DNA of 64,000 nucleotides from Lunularia cruciata (taxonomy: Eukaryota > Streptophyta > Marchantiopsida > Lunulariales > Lunulariaceae), in contig OX419760.1 of NCBI GenBank assembly GCA_948567375.1, forward strand, positions 13,392,001 through 13,456,000, written 5' to 3'. The notes under the pieces are model-generated. The model did no database searches and was not told where the DNA came from. It saw only the letters and a program-made list of their open reading frames with translations. This document shows positions 44,292 to 55,379 of this stretch, in pieces. The position numbers and the translations under genes were made by a program. Positions within the stretch are counted from its first letter, which is position 1. The number at the start of each line of letters is the position of its first letter.

Positions 44292-44765
44292 CTAATCTTG
44301 AGAACTAGCTGATGAAGGTGGTAGTATTTCTGTAGTTGTACTAAGGATCTCTCCAAGATCCTTCACCAAAGTCTCCAAAAGTGCTTTTACTCCACTACAC
44401 TCATGTCCTTTTGGAAGTCCTTCCACTCCACAAACCTCACATAACTCCTTGGTCTTATATCTTCTCCCTCCTAATCTTGGTGAAGAAGGTCCAACATGCA
44501 AACCCAAGTCAAGTAAGCCTCTCCTTTCCCTCAATCTCTTTCTCTCAAAGGTCAATGGACATGAACTTGCCTTATGTCCCTTCTCTCCACATAGAAAGCA
44601 CTTAGACTCACTCTTTCCTCCAAGTGGTATAGGTTTTTGAATCCTCTCAACATTCTCTTCAAATTCTATTGTAAACTCTCTTTTCCTCAAATCCACCCCT
44701 AAAATCACCTCAAACCCTTGGGGAACCTTGCATAATCTCAATTTCCACTCTTGATGACCCTCCAT
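44292..44765 (-). CDS. Element B upstream zinc-motif ORF (second intact copy)
   Basis: 157 codons, same length and same start and stop as 4522-4995, with both CFLCGEKGHKASSC and CEVCGVEGLPKGHEC unchanged. The few differences include substitutions such as V to L and K to P in the N-terminal half. An equal length in two copies is evidence that this is a real gene of the family. Confidence 0.8.
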   Translation of the reverse strand: MEGHQEWKLRLCKVPQGFEVILGVDLRKREFTIEFEENVERIQKPIPLGGKSESKCFLCGEKGHKASSCPLTFERKRLRERRGLLDLGLHVGPSSPRLGGRRYKTKELCEVCGVEGLPKGHECSGVKALLETLVKDLGEILSTTTEILPPSSASSQD

Positions 44766-45599
44766 GTTCCCAAGATGAATCTAAACACTCAAACATGCTT
44801 TTTGTTGATCTCAAACTCCTCATGCATGAGATCTCCACTCTGCAGAATTGACCCTTCTTCACAATGTCACTCAAATCTCCCAACCAGTATGTCACAATCC
44901 TATGAATTTGACACACTTGATCACAACTGTAGGGAGTTCATCTCTGCGAAATTTAAGATCTTTTCATCGAGCCATTTGGCCTAAACACCTTTCTATTCAG
45001 CACACAAATTTCAGATTTGGTCTGAAAACCACTCCACTCACTTCAAAAACTCATAACGCCCTGTGAAAAAATTATCTCTCCCTAATTTTTGTTGCAGCAG
45101 GTAGGATACAACGCACTCAATTTTCTTAGAAATTTTCAGGACAATTCACTGAAAATTGAAGAAATGGGAAACTCTGTACAATTTTCCAGAGACCATGCAA
45201 TTGCGGGAGCACTTTACCCTATTAACTTTCAAAAATTCTAGCCCAATGCGCATAGTAGCTCTGATAATAATTTTTAGTGTACTAACTAAAAGATAACATA
45301 AACTATCATGTGTAGAAATTTCAAGTTCAGATCTCAAACTTGAGATTTTGCCCAAAATCACCTTAATCCTCAAAATCTGCACTCCACCTCACACAATCTC
45401 TCCAATTCCTCTCATGTGTACAAGATGTACAAAATCACCTCAAAGACATCATAATGAACTACAGAGTATACAAATAGATCTTGGTTCTCTAACATAAGTT
45501 CAGCCCTCTCCTCTCCTAATGTTCTCTCCAAGTGAGCTCTCATAGTCTCCTTCTGCCTAATGTAGAATTGAACACGGAACATTATCTTGCCTTCTAGAG
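44766..45599 (-). other. Element B leader
   Basis: About 830 bp between primer site and the upstream ORF, shared with A and partly with E1a. No conserved frame. Confidence 0.7.
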
Positions 45600-45622
45600 A
45601 GGTCCCGGCAACGGAACCAAAA
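45600..45622 (-). other. Element B primer-binding site, tRNA-Asp-like
   Basis: On the minus strand TGGTTCCGTTGCCGGGACC follows the LTR. It resembles the TGGCGCCGTTGCCGGGGA type used by Athila/Tat-like elements, with a few changes. The A copy (53420-53441) is the same site with C to T decay (TTGTTGCTAGGACC). Confidence 0.72.
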
Positions 45623-45623
45623 A

Positions 45624-46314
45624 TGTGAGCCGGCCTGTCTCTCACTCAAGATAAACCTGTGATGGCTATTATGGTAGCGCACCATGGACTAAGAAGGCAA
45701 GGAACCCGAACTCCATCATACTCCTCCAAGGCTAACACTCCAAGATTCAAGACATTGCTCACTAAAGAACTCAATGAGAGAGAGATAGTTGCAAATGAAA
45801 TGATGATGAGTACCTCCTCACCCCTTGTTTATATACTTGTGAAATAGTTACGTACCAAAGTTACTAATTACCGTAGTAACTCAAGTTACTAGACTAAAAG
45901 TCAAGTAAAGTCAAAAAGTAGAAAGGAATATCCATTCACATATGCATATTCCCCTAAGCATGTGGTCTTATCTTGACCCAACCACTAAGTCAAGGATTCC
46001 TTCACATGGGCTATCCTTGGACTAAAGAAGAATCCAAAACAAAAAGGCTTGCGGGCCCAAGAGTTCTCAACTCTTTCCTCAAAAGCCAAACACCTAGTAA
46101 TAATACCAAGTCAACACACTAAAATCTAAAATAGTGGTGCTCATCTTTTCTACTTCCTCTAAAGTAAAGTCCCCTCTATCTTAGCTATGACTAACTTTAG
46201 CTAACCATGACTAATATAGAACTATCCTTTATCTCTATAAATAATATCTCTTAAGTACTTGTAATACTAAGCTAAATATCACAATACCACACACATGCAC
46301 AAATGGGTGTTATA
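45624..46314 (-). repeat. Element B 5' LTR
   Basis: 691 bp, TGTGAGCCGG at the left end and TGTTATA at the right end (TGTTACA in the others). Next to the primer site on its left. Confidence 0.88.
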
Positions 46315-47305
46315 GGTCACACGTCCTGGGAAGTTAGAGGATCCATATGACCTGCCTACTGTTAATGCAGCCTCGTAAGAGGAAAGCGCTTTGCAAACAC
46401 AAAGCAACGGGGTAGATGTCCTATGCACTTTGTGGCCCCGGAGAGCATGAGACCCTATAGGTGAGAGTGTCCGAAGTCTTAGCCAAAATGGCTGAGAAAG
46501 AAGGCAAGAGTGCTCAAAGGGGATTTTTAGGATCAAGAGTGCTCCAGGATTTTAAGGATCTCCTCATGAGACCGTGCGTGGTGCGGAAATAGTACTATGA
46601 CCTGCTTCATGCAGGTAAACCAAAATTGGTAGTATCAAATTGACCCGCCAAGGGCCACATGCAATGGTTTTTCCGAGCATTTGGAATTTGTTGCTAGTAG
46701 AAGTTCTGCATCACAAAATCCTCTAGCCGCTCCTGATAAACCAGATTTTGATGACTAGTTTTTGTTTGATTAGAAAATAAAGATTACATTTTTTTTCAAA
46801 TAATAATAACGATTGGTAAGAGATGTAGCTTTCCTAAATTGATCCCCTTTGAACCCACCAACCTGATAGGTAAAGCTCTTATTTTTATTTCTGATAGTGA
46901 TGTTTACCATTTATCCATGTTCAAATAGGTAGTCGAGGGCGATATCGAGAAAAAAATTTAAACAAGGCTATGTCCACGGAAATGTACCTGATAGACAATT
47001 CAGATTGTTTAAAAAATCTAAAGAGGAAGACCGCCTGAAAGCACGACTGGAATGGCTTAGAAAAGCAATAGAGATGAGGTGAGTAAAATTCTACTACCTA
47101 TGATATGCAAACATTGGATTGTAGGGGGGTGGTGTGAATTTGACTTTCTTTCCTATGCATGCCATGTATTTAGCTATTGAGCTTCAAAGTTTATGTTTTT
47201 ATGTGATCTCAGCATCAAAAAGAGACTCTGAATTTTCCACAAAAGCGGGCTTAAAATATTTTATTTTAAGTGCTTTCTCCTCTGGAATATTATTGTTTGG
47301 TTGTC
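46315..47305. other. Unique DNA with a candidate exon
   Basis: A minus-strand frame at 46279-46536 has no family features. 46933-47078 is a candidate plus-strand exon (separate entry). The rest is AT-rich without genes. Right border: element A resumes at about 47306. Confidence 0.5.
46933..47078 (+). other. Candidate orphan exon
   Basis: Preceded by a pyrimidine-rich stretch and AG, ended by ATGAG|GTGAGT. The 146-nt frame encodes a basic, charged peptide including KQGYVHGNVPDRQFRLF and EEDRLKARLEWLRKAIEM (likely helical). No neighbouring exons found. Possibly a leftover of a host gene broken by insertions. Confidence 0.4.
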
Positions 47306-49640
47306 GTTGAAATCCTTCTCCAATGGTAACCTGCATCTAGAATCTTGAAAGTAGTCACCTTTCCTGCAAAGTATCCTCCACACACTAAACCTTCATGAAA
47401 CTCCTTTATGAGTAAGATAGACTCTTCCTTACCCATTGCTCTTTGAAGTAGTCCAATTGCTCCTTGGTGAAAAAAATATCTCCACCATTTTGTAAGGTCT
47501 AGATCTTGTTGCAAGGGCCTTCTTCTCCCTAGCATGCATCCCTTCTGGATAGTTACTTCTTGTCACAAAATTCACAATCTCCTTGTACTCCATTGGAACA
47601 TCTTGAGTGACTGAGATTGTCATGAGCTCCTCATTCGGGAAGGAATCATCCATTGGCTCATCTCCATCATGATCATAGGCCCTAGATAACAAATTTACAT
47701 TTGCATGTTTCTTCCCTGGCCTGTCCTCAATGGTGTAGAGAGTATCATCCACCTTGCTAGTCTTCCTTCCACATTAGGCTTGTTGAAAATGTATTTCAAA
47801 GTCTTGTGATCTATGACAATGGTGGCTTTCCCTCCAATCAAGTAGTGTCTAAACTTCTTGAGACCAAAGATCATTGCCAACCATTCTCTCTCTGTGACAA
47901 AGTAGTTCTTTTTTGTTGAAACCATCTGCCTACTAGCATAAGTTATTGGATGATCATGCCATCTTGGTCTAATTGACTAAGAGTGCATCCTATAGCTACA
48001 TTAGAAGCATCAGTGTAGAGGATAAAGGGCTTACTCCAATCAAGTTTAGCAAGAATTGGAGCTACAACAAATGATTGCTTGAGCTCCTCAAAAGCTTTGA
48101 GAGCCTCTGTAATACTCCGAGGACAAGAGAAGAGAGAAAACACAGATTGCACACTCAAACATTTGATGCCCCAAGGGAGCACCATCTCTTTATTATATAG
48201 ACAAAGAGGATCTCCTCCAAAGAAGCTCCACCATAGGATTAGGGACACAGATAGGTGACATGTCAGCAAGCTCCACCCTTGGATTACTTACTTGGATGGG
48301 TGACCTGTCTGGTCTAGGTCTTATCTGGTTGGTCAAACGAGCTTTGACCGGAGGGAATCTTTTAGGGAATCTTCCTGTAGGAATCTCAGAATCACATGAG
48401 TAAGGTACCGTTGGAAAGCTCTCGACGAGACAAAGCAAGAGGGAGGGAAGGCCAGCCTTTCCTCCCTTGGGAAAGGAATCTGCACATTTTTGAGGCCTAA
48501 TTCATCCATTTAGGCCTCCGAAATTGCCTTTAAAGATTTCAGGCATATCTCGGTTCCTACTCTATTAGTAGAAGTCCCCTTTTGGTGATACCTCTTTCTG
48601 ATCTGTTTAGTCCATCATGTGTAACATCCTTCCAGATGTTACCAAACCAATTCTCACCTTTAAATCATATGTCTAGCTATTGGTTCTAAGGTTCTCAAGT
48701 CTATTTTGGTTTCTGCCCTATTAGTAGAAGTACTCTTTTGGTGATACTTCTATCTGATCTATTTTGACCATCATATATAACATCATTCTAGATTTTACCA
48801 AACCGAATTTCACATCTAGATCATATGGCTAACCCTTGGTATTACAGCCTTCTTGTCTTCCAAAATCACCATGTAATTTATGCACTTCTTCATGTAGATG
48901 ATAAATACATAAGCCTTGTTGGAAAATGAGAAGATGAATCTCTTATAGTACCCAACCATCCCCAATAATTGTCATAATTTTGTCAAGCTTGAAGGGAATG
49001 GAAGGTTTGAGATTTTCCTCACCTTCTCAAGATCAACTATTATTCCATCCTTGGAGATGATGTGTCCCAAAAGTAGACTTTCTTCACATCCAAAAATGCA
49101 CTTCTTTGGGTTGAGTGATACATTTTCCTCATCCAAGCATTGCAAGACCTTGATTAGATACTCAAAGTGCTCCTCCTTGCTCCTATAGACACAAAAGTCA
49201 TCAATGAATTTTCTCACAAATTTCCCTATGAAAGGTTCAAATACCTTGTTCATGAACTGTTGGAATGTGGCTAGAGCATTGCAAAGCCCAAAAGGTATGA
49301 CCTTGAAAGTGTAAGTTCCCCAAGGTATGATGAATGTGGTGAGTTGTTGATGCTCTGGTGAAATCTTGATTTGGTTTATCCATTATAACCTTCTCCAAAA
49401 TTGTACCTCTCATGACTTGAAACTTCCTCCAAGATCTCATCAATGAATGATAATGGGTAGTATTACTTCTTGGTAATAATTTTGAGCTCCTTATAATCCA
49501 TACATACCCAAAGCTTGCCATCTTTTTCTTCACAATCACAATTAGAGATACCCATTCTGAATTCTCCACCTCAAAGATAAATCCAGCCTCCTTGAGCTTA
49601 TCAATCTCCTCCTTCATAACCAAAGCTATTGGTGGGCTAA
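47306..49640 (-). pseudogene. Element A RT, RNase H and integrase start, interrupted by a solo LTR
   Basis: RT at 49237-49640, active site FIDDFCVYRS with LLGHIISKDG (48972-49253), RNase H (LYTDASNVAIG, FVTEREWLAMIFGLKK, IVIDHKTLKYIF) at 47695-48107, integrase zinc start by 47306-47535. Same order and near-identical text to E1a, with more stops. Confidence 0.85.
48108..48846 (-). repeat. Solo LTR of the G2 family inside element A
   Basis: 739 bp starting TGTAATACTCCG and ending GGTATTACA, similar to 30718-31446 throughout. Flanks GCCTC (48103-48107) and GCCTT (48847-48851) are a 5-bp target duplication with one C to T; E1a shows the uninterrupted site GCCTCCTTGTC. No internal G2 DNA, so it arose by LTR-LTR recombination. 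Confidence 0.92.
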
Positions 49641-51122
49641 TGCAACGTTGCTTTTGGTGGACTAGTCTTGCATGTGACTCTACCTCTATCTTGTGCTCCT
49701 CCTAGGTGACTTCCTTCAAATCCTTGTAACTAAAAGCAAACATGTGGATGAACTTGCAAAAAATCTACTCAAATCTCACTTTCTACTCCTTGGTAATATT
49801 TGGACCATACTTGAGGGTAGCTAACCTCCTCTCTATCTCCTCAAGTGTCAATGATGATTTATTTGGGTCCTTCAAACATCTAGCTTAGGTGAAAAATCCA
49901 TAACACATAAGGGATACACATTTGAACCAGATTTAGATTCATCCTCCTCCATGGAAGTCTCCTCTTCCATGCTTGTGTCACCACATGAAGCTCCTTCTTC
50001 AAAATCTGATTCCCAATAATCAGAAGATGGTGTATTTGAATGTGAAGTGTTGGTGGTGGTTAGTCACAAGAATTGTGACTCTATGGTTTGATGGCCCAAT
50101 CCTCAAGTAACCTTTGTGTTATTGATCAGTTGTGCATGCTACTCTCAACCATGGCCTTCCAAGAAGCAAATCATAGCTTGAATCCTTCAAGACTTAGAAA
50201 GTCATGAGATTTTGAACTCCCATAATTGAAACTACCACCTTATCTATCATCCCTATTGGTCAAACTTCTTGCTTGTTTGCCATGCTCACCACAAATGTTG
50301 AAGATCTAGAGGGTATCATACTCAAATTCTTCATCAACCTTTCTAACATGGCATTCACTACTGATCCTCCATCAACCAATGCATCCTTGATTTTGTGACC
50401 ATTCGCTCTCACATCAATCTTGGAGGCATATTCACAAGCACTCATGGTGTTGGTTTGGCATCCACCACCCCCATTGATACTAGAGTTTTTGCCTTCTTCT
50501 TCTTCCTCTTGCTCCTTGTAGAACTCAAACCACCTCTAAGCTCCTTTCTCAAGGTAGGATTCAAAGCAATTAGTTGACCCACTATGATGTTAACCTTGTG
50601 ACTACCAACATCCTCCAAGACATTGTAGTTCCGTTGTTGCTTTGATATCAAGAAGCCCTCCATCCCCAACTTCTTTCTTGGAGTCTTTGTTGTTGATGGT
50701 GTTGAGGTGCAAGTGCAAGTAGAAATAGGAGTATCCTTGCTAGGAGTAAATCCTTGAGAAGAGTGCACATCCTCTACAAAATGAGCTCTCTTCTTCTCTT
50801 GTGCCAAAAGCTCCAAATTAAGACTCTTGGAGTTTGAGCACTCTCCCTTCTCATACTTGCTCTCAACCACAACTATAGATGATATCCCCTTACCTTTGTT
50901 TGAATTAGGAGCCACTTGGGTTTCACTACCTTCCTCTTTCCCTCTATTGGCTCCCTCATAACCCCTTCCTCCATGGTAAGTGGAATTTGGGTAATTTCTT
51001 TGGATGTGGCCTCTTCCTCCACAATCAAAATAATTTCTATGTTTGAAATTGTTGGCTGGTTGGCTTCCTCTATATGGATAGCTTCCATAACTCCTAGGCC
51101 CTCTCCCTGCATTCTGATCCAC
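49641..51122 (-). pseudogene. Element A protease-RT linker, protease and Gag C-terminus
   Basis: The protease signature ALVDGGSVVNAM is at 50260-50445. The Gag tail 50442-51122 begins MDQNAGRGPRSYGSYPYRG and has a knuckle remnant DCGGRGHIQRN (first and last Cys are Tyr). Open for 226 codons, so it preserves the junction of Gag tail and protease better than E1a. Confidence 0.8.
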
Positions 51123-51134
51123 CTCTCTCTTCTC

Positions 51135-51876
51135 TCATAGTTGCACTACATTGATCTTGAGATCTGCAAGTTGTTCAATGATGGTTTGAAGTAGATATTT
51201 TGGTAGAGGTGCAAGAACTGGAGCAACTATTACTTGTGGTGCAACCCTTGCCACCAAAGTATCAGAAGTTCCACTATACTTGTAATCTTGAGGAGGATGC
51301 ACAACCTCTTTCACCACCAAATCACTCTCATCCTCTTCCAAACTCTACTCCATACAAATTGCAATCTTGATAGCTTCAACCTTGGAAGAAGGTTTCTCAT
51401 ATCTCACCTTGCTTCTAATTTATGGTCTCAACCCTCCTACAAAATTCTTGGTGAGCATGGCCCCTATATCAATCATAGTAGTCTCCACATCATTCTCACC
51501 CTTCCTCAACACTATGCAAAATCTGGACTCTAACTTTTCCACTCTTTCCACATAGACTCTCACTTTCTCTCCATCTCCTTGCTTGAGAAAGGTAACCTCA
51601 CTCATCAATCTCTCATAACACTCATCAGGAAGAAATTTCTCAATAAGTACTAAACGTCAAACTCTCCTAAGACTCTTCTTGCCCATCTCTCCTCTCTCTC
51701 TTTTGGTATTTTGACTCATACCATGTAAATGCTACATCCTCAAAGAAATATGATAATAATGAGGCCCACTCATTCTTCCTCTTTTCATTTTTTTGTATGC
51801 AAGATCTCTTGAAGTCTCTCACAAGGGCTTCCACATCTTCTCCATCCTTGCCAAAGAAAACCAGAAGTTTCTCCAT
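51135..51876 (-). pseudogene. Element A Gag
   Basis: Three frames (51667-51876, 51420-51608, 51135-51341) carry MEKLLVFFGKDGEDVEAL, FLKQGDGEKVRVYVERVEKL and the Pro-rich C-terminal end. Small indels separate them near 51615-51660 and a stop lies near 51345. Confidence 0.82.
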
Positions 51877-52112
51877 CTTAAACCCTCACTATCTTTCTTT
51901 TCTCTCAATTCTTCTTTTTCTCTTTTCTTTTCTCTCACTCTATAACTAATAGAGTATGTACATGACTAACACCATTTGAGAGTAATCTACCTTAGGGAAC
52001 ACAAAAGTTTTAGGTTGCCCCAAGATTTCTATAGCAACATCAAATCCTAGAGTGCATATGAATCAAACTCTCATGGATAGTTTATCCATAAGTTGAAAGA
52101 TTATCTCCATCA

Positions 52113-52590
52113 CTAATCTTGAGAACTAGCTGATGAAGGTGATAGTATTTTTGTAATTGTACTAAGACCCTCTCCAAGATCCTTCACCAAATTCTCCAAA
52201 ATTTCTTTTACTCCACTACACTCATATTGTTTTGGAAGTCCTTCCACTCCACAAACCTCACACAACTCCTTGGTCTTAGATCTTCTCCCTCCCAATCTTG
52301 GTGAAGAAGGTCCAACATGCAAAGCCAAGTCAAGTAAGCCTCTCCTTTCTCTCAATTTCTTGCTCTTAAAAATTAATGGACATGAACTTAGTTTATGTCC
52401 CTTCTCTCCACATTAAAGCACTTAGACTCACTCTTTCCTCCAAGTGGTGTAGGTTTTTGGATCTTCTCAATACTCTCTTCAAATTCTAGTCTAAACTCTT
52501 TTTTTCTCAAATCCACCCCTACAATCACCTCAAACCCTTAGGGAACCTTGCATAGCCTCAATTTCCACTCTTGTTGACCCTCCATGTTCT
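52113..52590 (-). pseudogene. Element A upstream zinc-motif ORF, broken
   Basis: The C-terminal half is open (LCEVCGVEGLPKQYECSG; the His of the second zinc motif is Tyr). The first knuckle region is disrupted (plus-strand CCACATTAAAGCAC at about 52410). It shows decay at the same place where B and E1a are intact. Confidence 0.75.
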
Positions 52591-53442
52591 TAAGATGAGT
52601 CTAAATACTCAAACATGCTTTTTGTTGCTCTCACACTCCTCATGCATGAGATCTCAACTTTACAAAATTGACCACTCCTCACAATGTCACTCAAATCTCT
52701 CAACTGGTATATTAAAATCTTCTAAAAAATTTCACACTTGATTACAACTCTAGGGCATCACTCCTTGTAAAATTTCAAATCTTTTCATTGAGCCATTTGG
52801 CCTATGCACCTTTCTATTCAGCACACATATTTCAGATTTGGTCTAAAAACCACCACCTTCACTTTAAAAACTTATAACTCTCTATTCAAGAATGATTTCT
52901 CTCTAATTTTTGTGTCAACAAGTAGGATACAATGTACTAAATTTTCTTAGAAATTTTACAACAATCCACTAAAAATTTAACAAATGACAAACTCTGTACA
53001 ATTTTCTAGAGAGCATGGAATTGAGGGAGCAGTTTACCCTATCAACTTTCAAAAATTCTAGCCCAGTGCGCATAGTAGCTCTCACAATAATATCAAGTGC
53101 AATAATTGGAGGATAACCCAAGCTATCAGTGTAGAAATTTCAAGTCCAGATCTCAAACTTGAGATTTTGTCCAAAATCACCTTACTCCCCAAAATCTAAA
53201 ATCCACATCACACAATCTCTCCAAATCTTCTCGTGTGTACCAAATGTACAAAATCACCTCAAAGACATCATAATGAACTATTGGGTATACAAAATGGGTC
53301 CAAGTTCTATTACACAAGTTTAGCCCTCTCCTCCCTTAAATTTCTCTCCAAGTGAGCTCTTGTAGCCTCCTTCTGTCTAATATAGAATTGTACGCTGAAC
53401 ATTATCTTGCCTTCTAGAGAGGTCCTAGCAACAAAACCAAAA
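52591..53442 (-). other. Element A leader and decayed primer site
   Basis: The leader is similar to B. The primer site near 53420-53441 reads TGGTTTTGTTGCTAGGACC on the minus strand, i.e. the B site with C to T changes at CpG positions. Confidence 0.7.
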
Positions 53443-54131
53443 TGTGAACCGGCTTGTCTCTCACTCAATATGAACCTCTAATGGCTATTATGGTAGCACA
53501 CCATGGACTAAGAAGGCAAGGAACTCAAACTCCATCATACTCCAAGGCTAACACTCCAAGACTCAAGACATTGCTCATTAGAGAGCTCAATGAGAGAAAG
53601 ATAGTTGTAAATGAAAGGATAATGAGTACTTCCTCACCCCTTGTTTATGTACTTATAAAATAATTATGCACTAAAGTTACTATTTACCATAGTAACTTAA
53701 GTGATTAGGATAAAATTCAAGTAAAGTCAAAAATTATAAACAAATATCCATCCACATAAGCATATTCTATCAAGCATGTGATCTTATCTTGACCCAACCA
53801 CTAAGTCAAGGATTCCTTCACATGGGCTATCCTTGGACTATAAAAGAATCCAAAACAAAATGGTTTACGGGCCCAAGAGTTCTCAACTATTTCCTCAAAG
53901 CCAAACACCTAAGAATAATACCAAGTCAATACACTAGAATCCAAAATAATGATGCTCATCTTTTCCACTTTTGGTAAAGTAAAGTCCCCATTATCTTAGC
54001 TATGACTAAATTTAGCTAATCATGACTAATGTAGAACCATCCTTTATCTCTATATAAATAATATCTCTCAAGTATTTGTAATACCAAGCTAAATATCACA
54101 ATACCACACACATGCACAAATGGATGTTACA
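53443..54131 (-). repeat. 5' LTR of element A
   Basis: 689 bp, TGTGAACCGG at the left end and TGTTACA at the right. It ends against MULE coding sequence at 54132. Confidence 0.9.
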
Positions 54132-54333
54132 GAACATTATTGAAATCAATACTACATTCCATCCATTCAATGTTGGAGTTGCTTTTTTGCATGAAGAGAA
54201 AAAACTTGACTATATGTGGGCTCTAAATTCATTCATAAAGCATGTGATATTTCATATGATCCTCATGATTGATAGAGCATTGGCATTGATGAATGCCATT
54301 TGGAATGTCTACTCCAACTCAGTCAAACTACTT
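54132..54333 (+). pseudogene. MULE transposase gene, part 2 (middle of catalytic domain)
   Basis: Open frame IIEINTTFHPFNVGVAFLHE, KKLDYMWALNSFIKH, MILMIDRALALMNAIWNVY, NSVKLL: the MULE segment between the first and second catalytic Asp (the second is the D of IDRALALM). It directly continues part 1 across the 29-kb gap and continues into part 3 across the E4 insertion, with frame preserved at the second junction. Confidence 0.85.
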
Positions 54334-54737
54334 TGTAAAAGACCAAGGAGAGAAATAGAAGAATGGAAGATTTGAATGGAAAGTCATATTGGAAATGCTC
54401 AAGTGAAGGAAACTCCAAATGCCTAGCATGAGCTTAGGCTTTGGTATTTATTCAAGTAATACAAGGCTTTTGAGAAGCTTCTCTCTTGGAGCCTTCATCT
54501 TGAAGTGCAAGCCAAGCTACTTGACAAGCTACAAACAAAGCTTCCTTCTAGAAGCCGCTTATTTGGTGTACAAGTTAAGCTAGCCATTTCTTTGATGTGC
54601 AAGTTATCCATCCTTAGAAGGTTCTCACCTTGAAGCTTCCTAGATGCTTCTATCATATTCTTAGCATTCATAGGTTATGCTAGTTCTACTTCCTTTTTGC
54701 TATATGTAGCTCAATCTACTAACTCCATATTATTACA
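54334..54737 (-). repeat. E4 3' LTR
   Basis: About 404 bp, TGTAAAAGACCAAGG at the left end and TATTACA at the right end. Paired with 59632-60078; repeated AAGCTAC/AAGCTTC motifs inside. Confidence 0.88.
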
Positions 54738-54750
54738 TATTCCCCCACTA
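54738..54750 (-). other. E4 polypurine tract
   Basis: On the minus strand TAGTGGGGGAATA directly before the 3' LTR. Confidence 0.85.
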
Positions 54751-54759
54751 CTTGTACTT

Positions 54760-54970
54760 ATGTTCTCATCACTATAGACTCTTTGAATGCTTGAATAGCC
54801 TCTTGTGCATTTTGGAGATGAATACAGGTTCCCATGTGGCATCATGAAGAAATTACTCTTTCCAAAGGATCTTATACTTGACATGTTGTTGTTTGCCACA
54901 TTGGTGTCATGATGAGCAAGTATATAATCAACCTCATATTCTTCATGATCATTAAGAGAGGGAGAGGAGG
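54760..54970 (-). pseudogene. E4 chromodomain
   Basis: On the minus strand YEVDYILAHHD begins the domain; later DATWEP in one frame and LQNAQEAIQAFKE in another give its second half. A frame shift lies between. Chromodomains on integrase direct insertion to methylated histone regions; this places E4 among chromoviruses. Confidence 0.72.
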
Positions 54971-55052
54971 TTAGATAAAAGTAGGGAAAGAAGATGGGTT
55001 GGAAACAAAGGCTTTTAACTTGGAGATATGGAATACAAGGTAGATCTTCTTA

Positions 55053-55379
55053 TGTAATACTATGAGGACAAGAGAACTCCAAGAGAGATACAAGAGAGAA
55101 AACATAGGTTTCACACTCAATACTCCAATGCTCCAAAGGAACACATTCTCTTTATTATATAGCAAGGAGGATCCACTTAAAGGAAGCTCTACCCTTGGAT
55201 CAGATATATGGATTAGTGACCTGTTAGTGAGCTCCATCATTGGATTAGTTTTTTAGATGGATGACATGTTAGTCCTTGTCCTATCTAGTTGGTCTTTGAC
55301 CAAATAGACTCTTTAGGGAATCTTTCTATAAGGAACTCAAAATCACATGGGTAAGGTACCATTGGAAAGCTCTTGACTT
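55053..55379 (-). repeat. Truncated G2-family LTR inside E4
   Basis: Starts TGTAATACTATGAGGACAAG and follows the G2 LTR for about 327 bp, then stops near GCTCTTGAC. It divides E4's integrase C-terminus (VFHISKLK on one side, FHIDDKVMLSS on the other). The right half and target duplication are missing. Confidence 0.85.

Larger units (their letters stand above)
43578..46314 (-). mobile_element. Element B: truncated E1-family element with 5' LTR
   Basis: From the 5' LTR (45624-46314) through primer site, leader, ORF0 and the first two thirds of gag, then an abrupt end at 43578 against unique DNA. It is the best-preserved E1 5' end in the window. Confidence 0.88.
24919..54131 (-). mobile_element. 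Element A: E1-family gypsy element inserted in the MULE, itself split
   Basis: LTRs of the same subfamily at 24919-25608 (3') and 53443-54131 (5') share diagnostic variants not found in the other two E1 LTRs. Internal DNA lies at 25609-26637 and 47306-53442; together these cover leader, ORF0, gag, protease, RT, RNase H and integrase in correct order, with the break at the same place in integrase. The flanks are the two halves of one MULE gene. GAATT (24913-24917) and GAACA (54132-54136) may be a degraded target duplication. Confidence 0.8.

Noticed and set aside
26640-47305. Helitron insertion explaining the 20.7-kb block
   Set aside because: No TC start, CTRR end or terminal hairpin, and no A/T insertion site at the joints.
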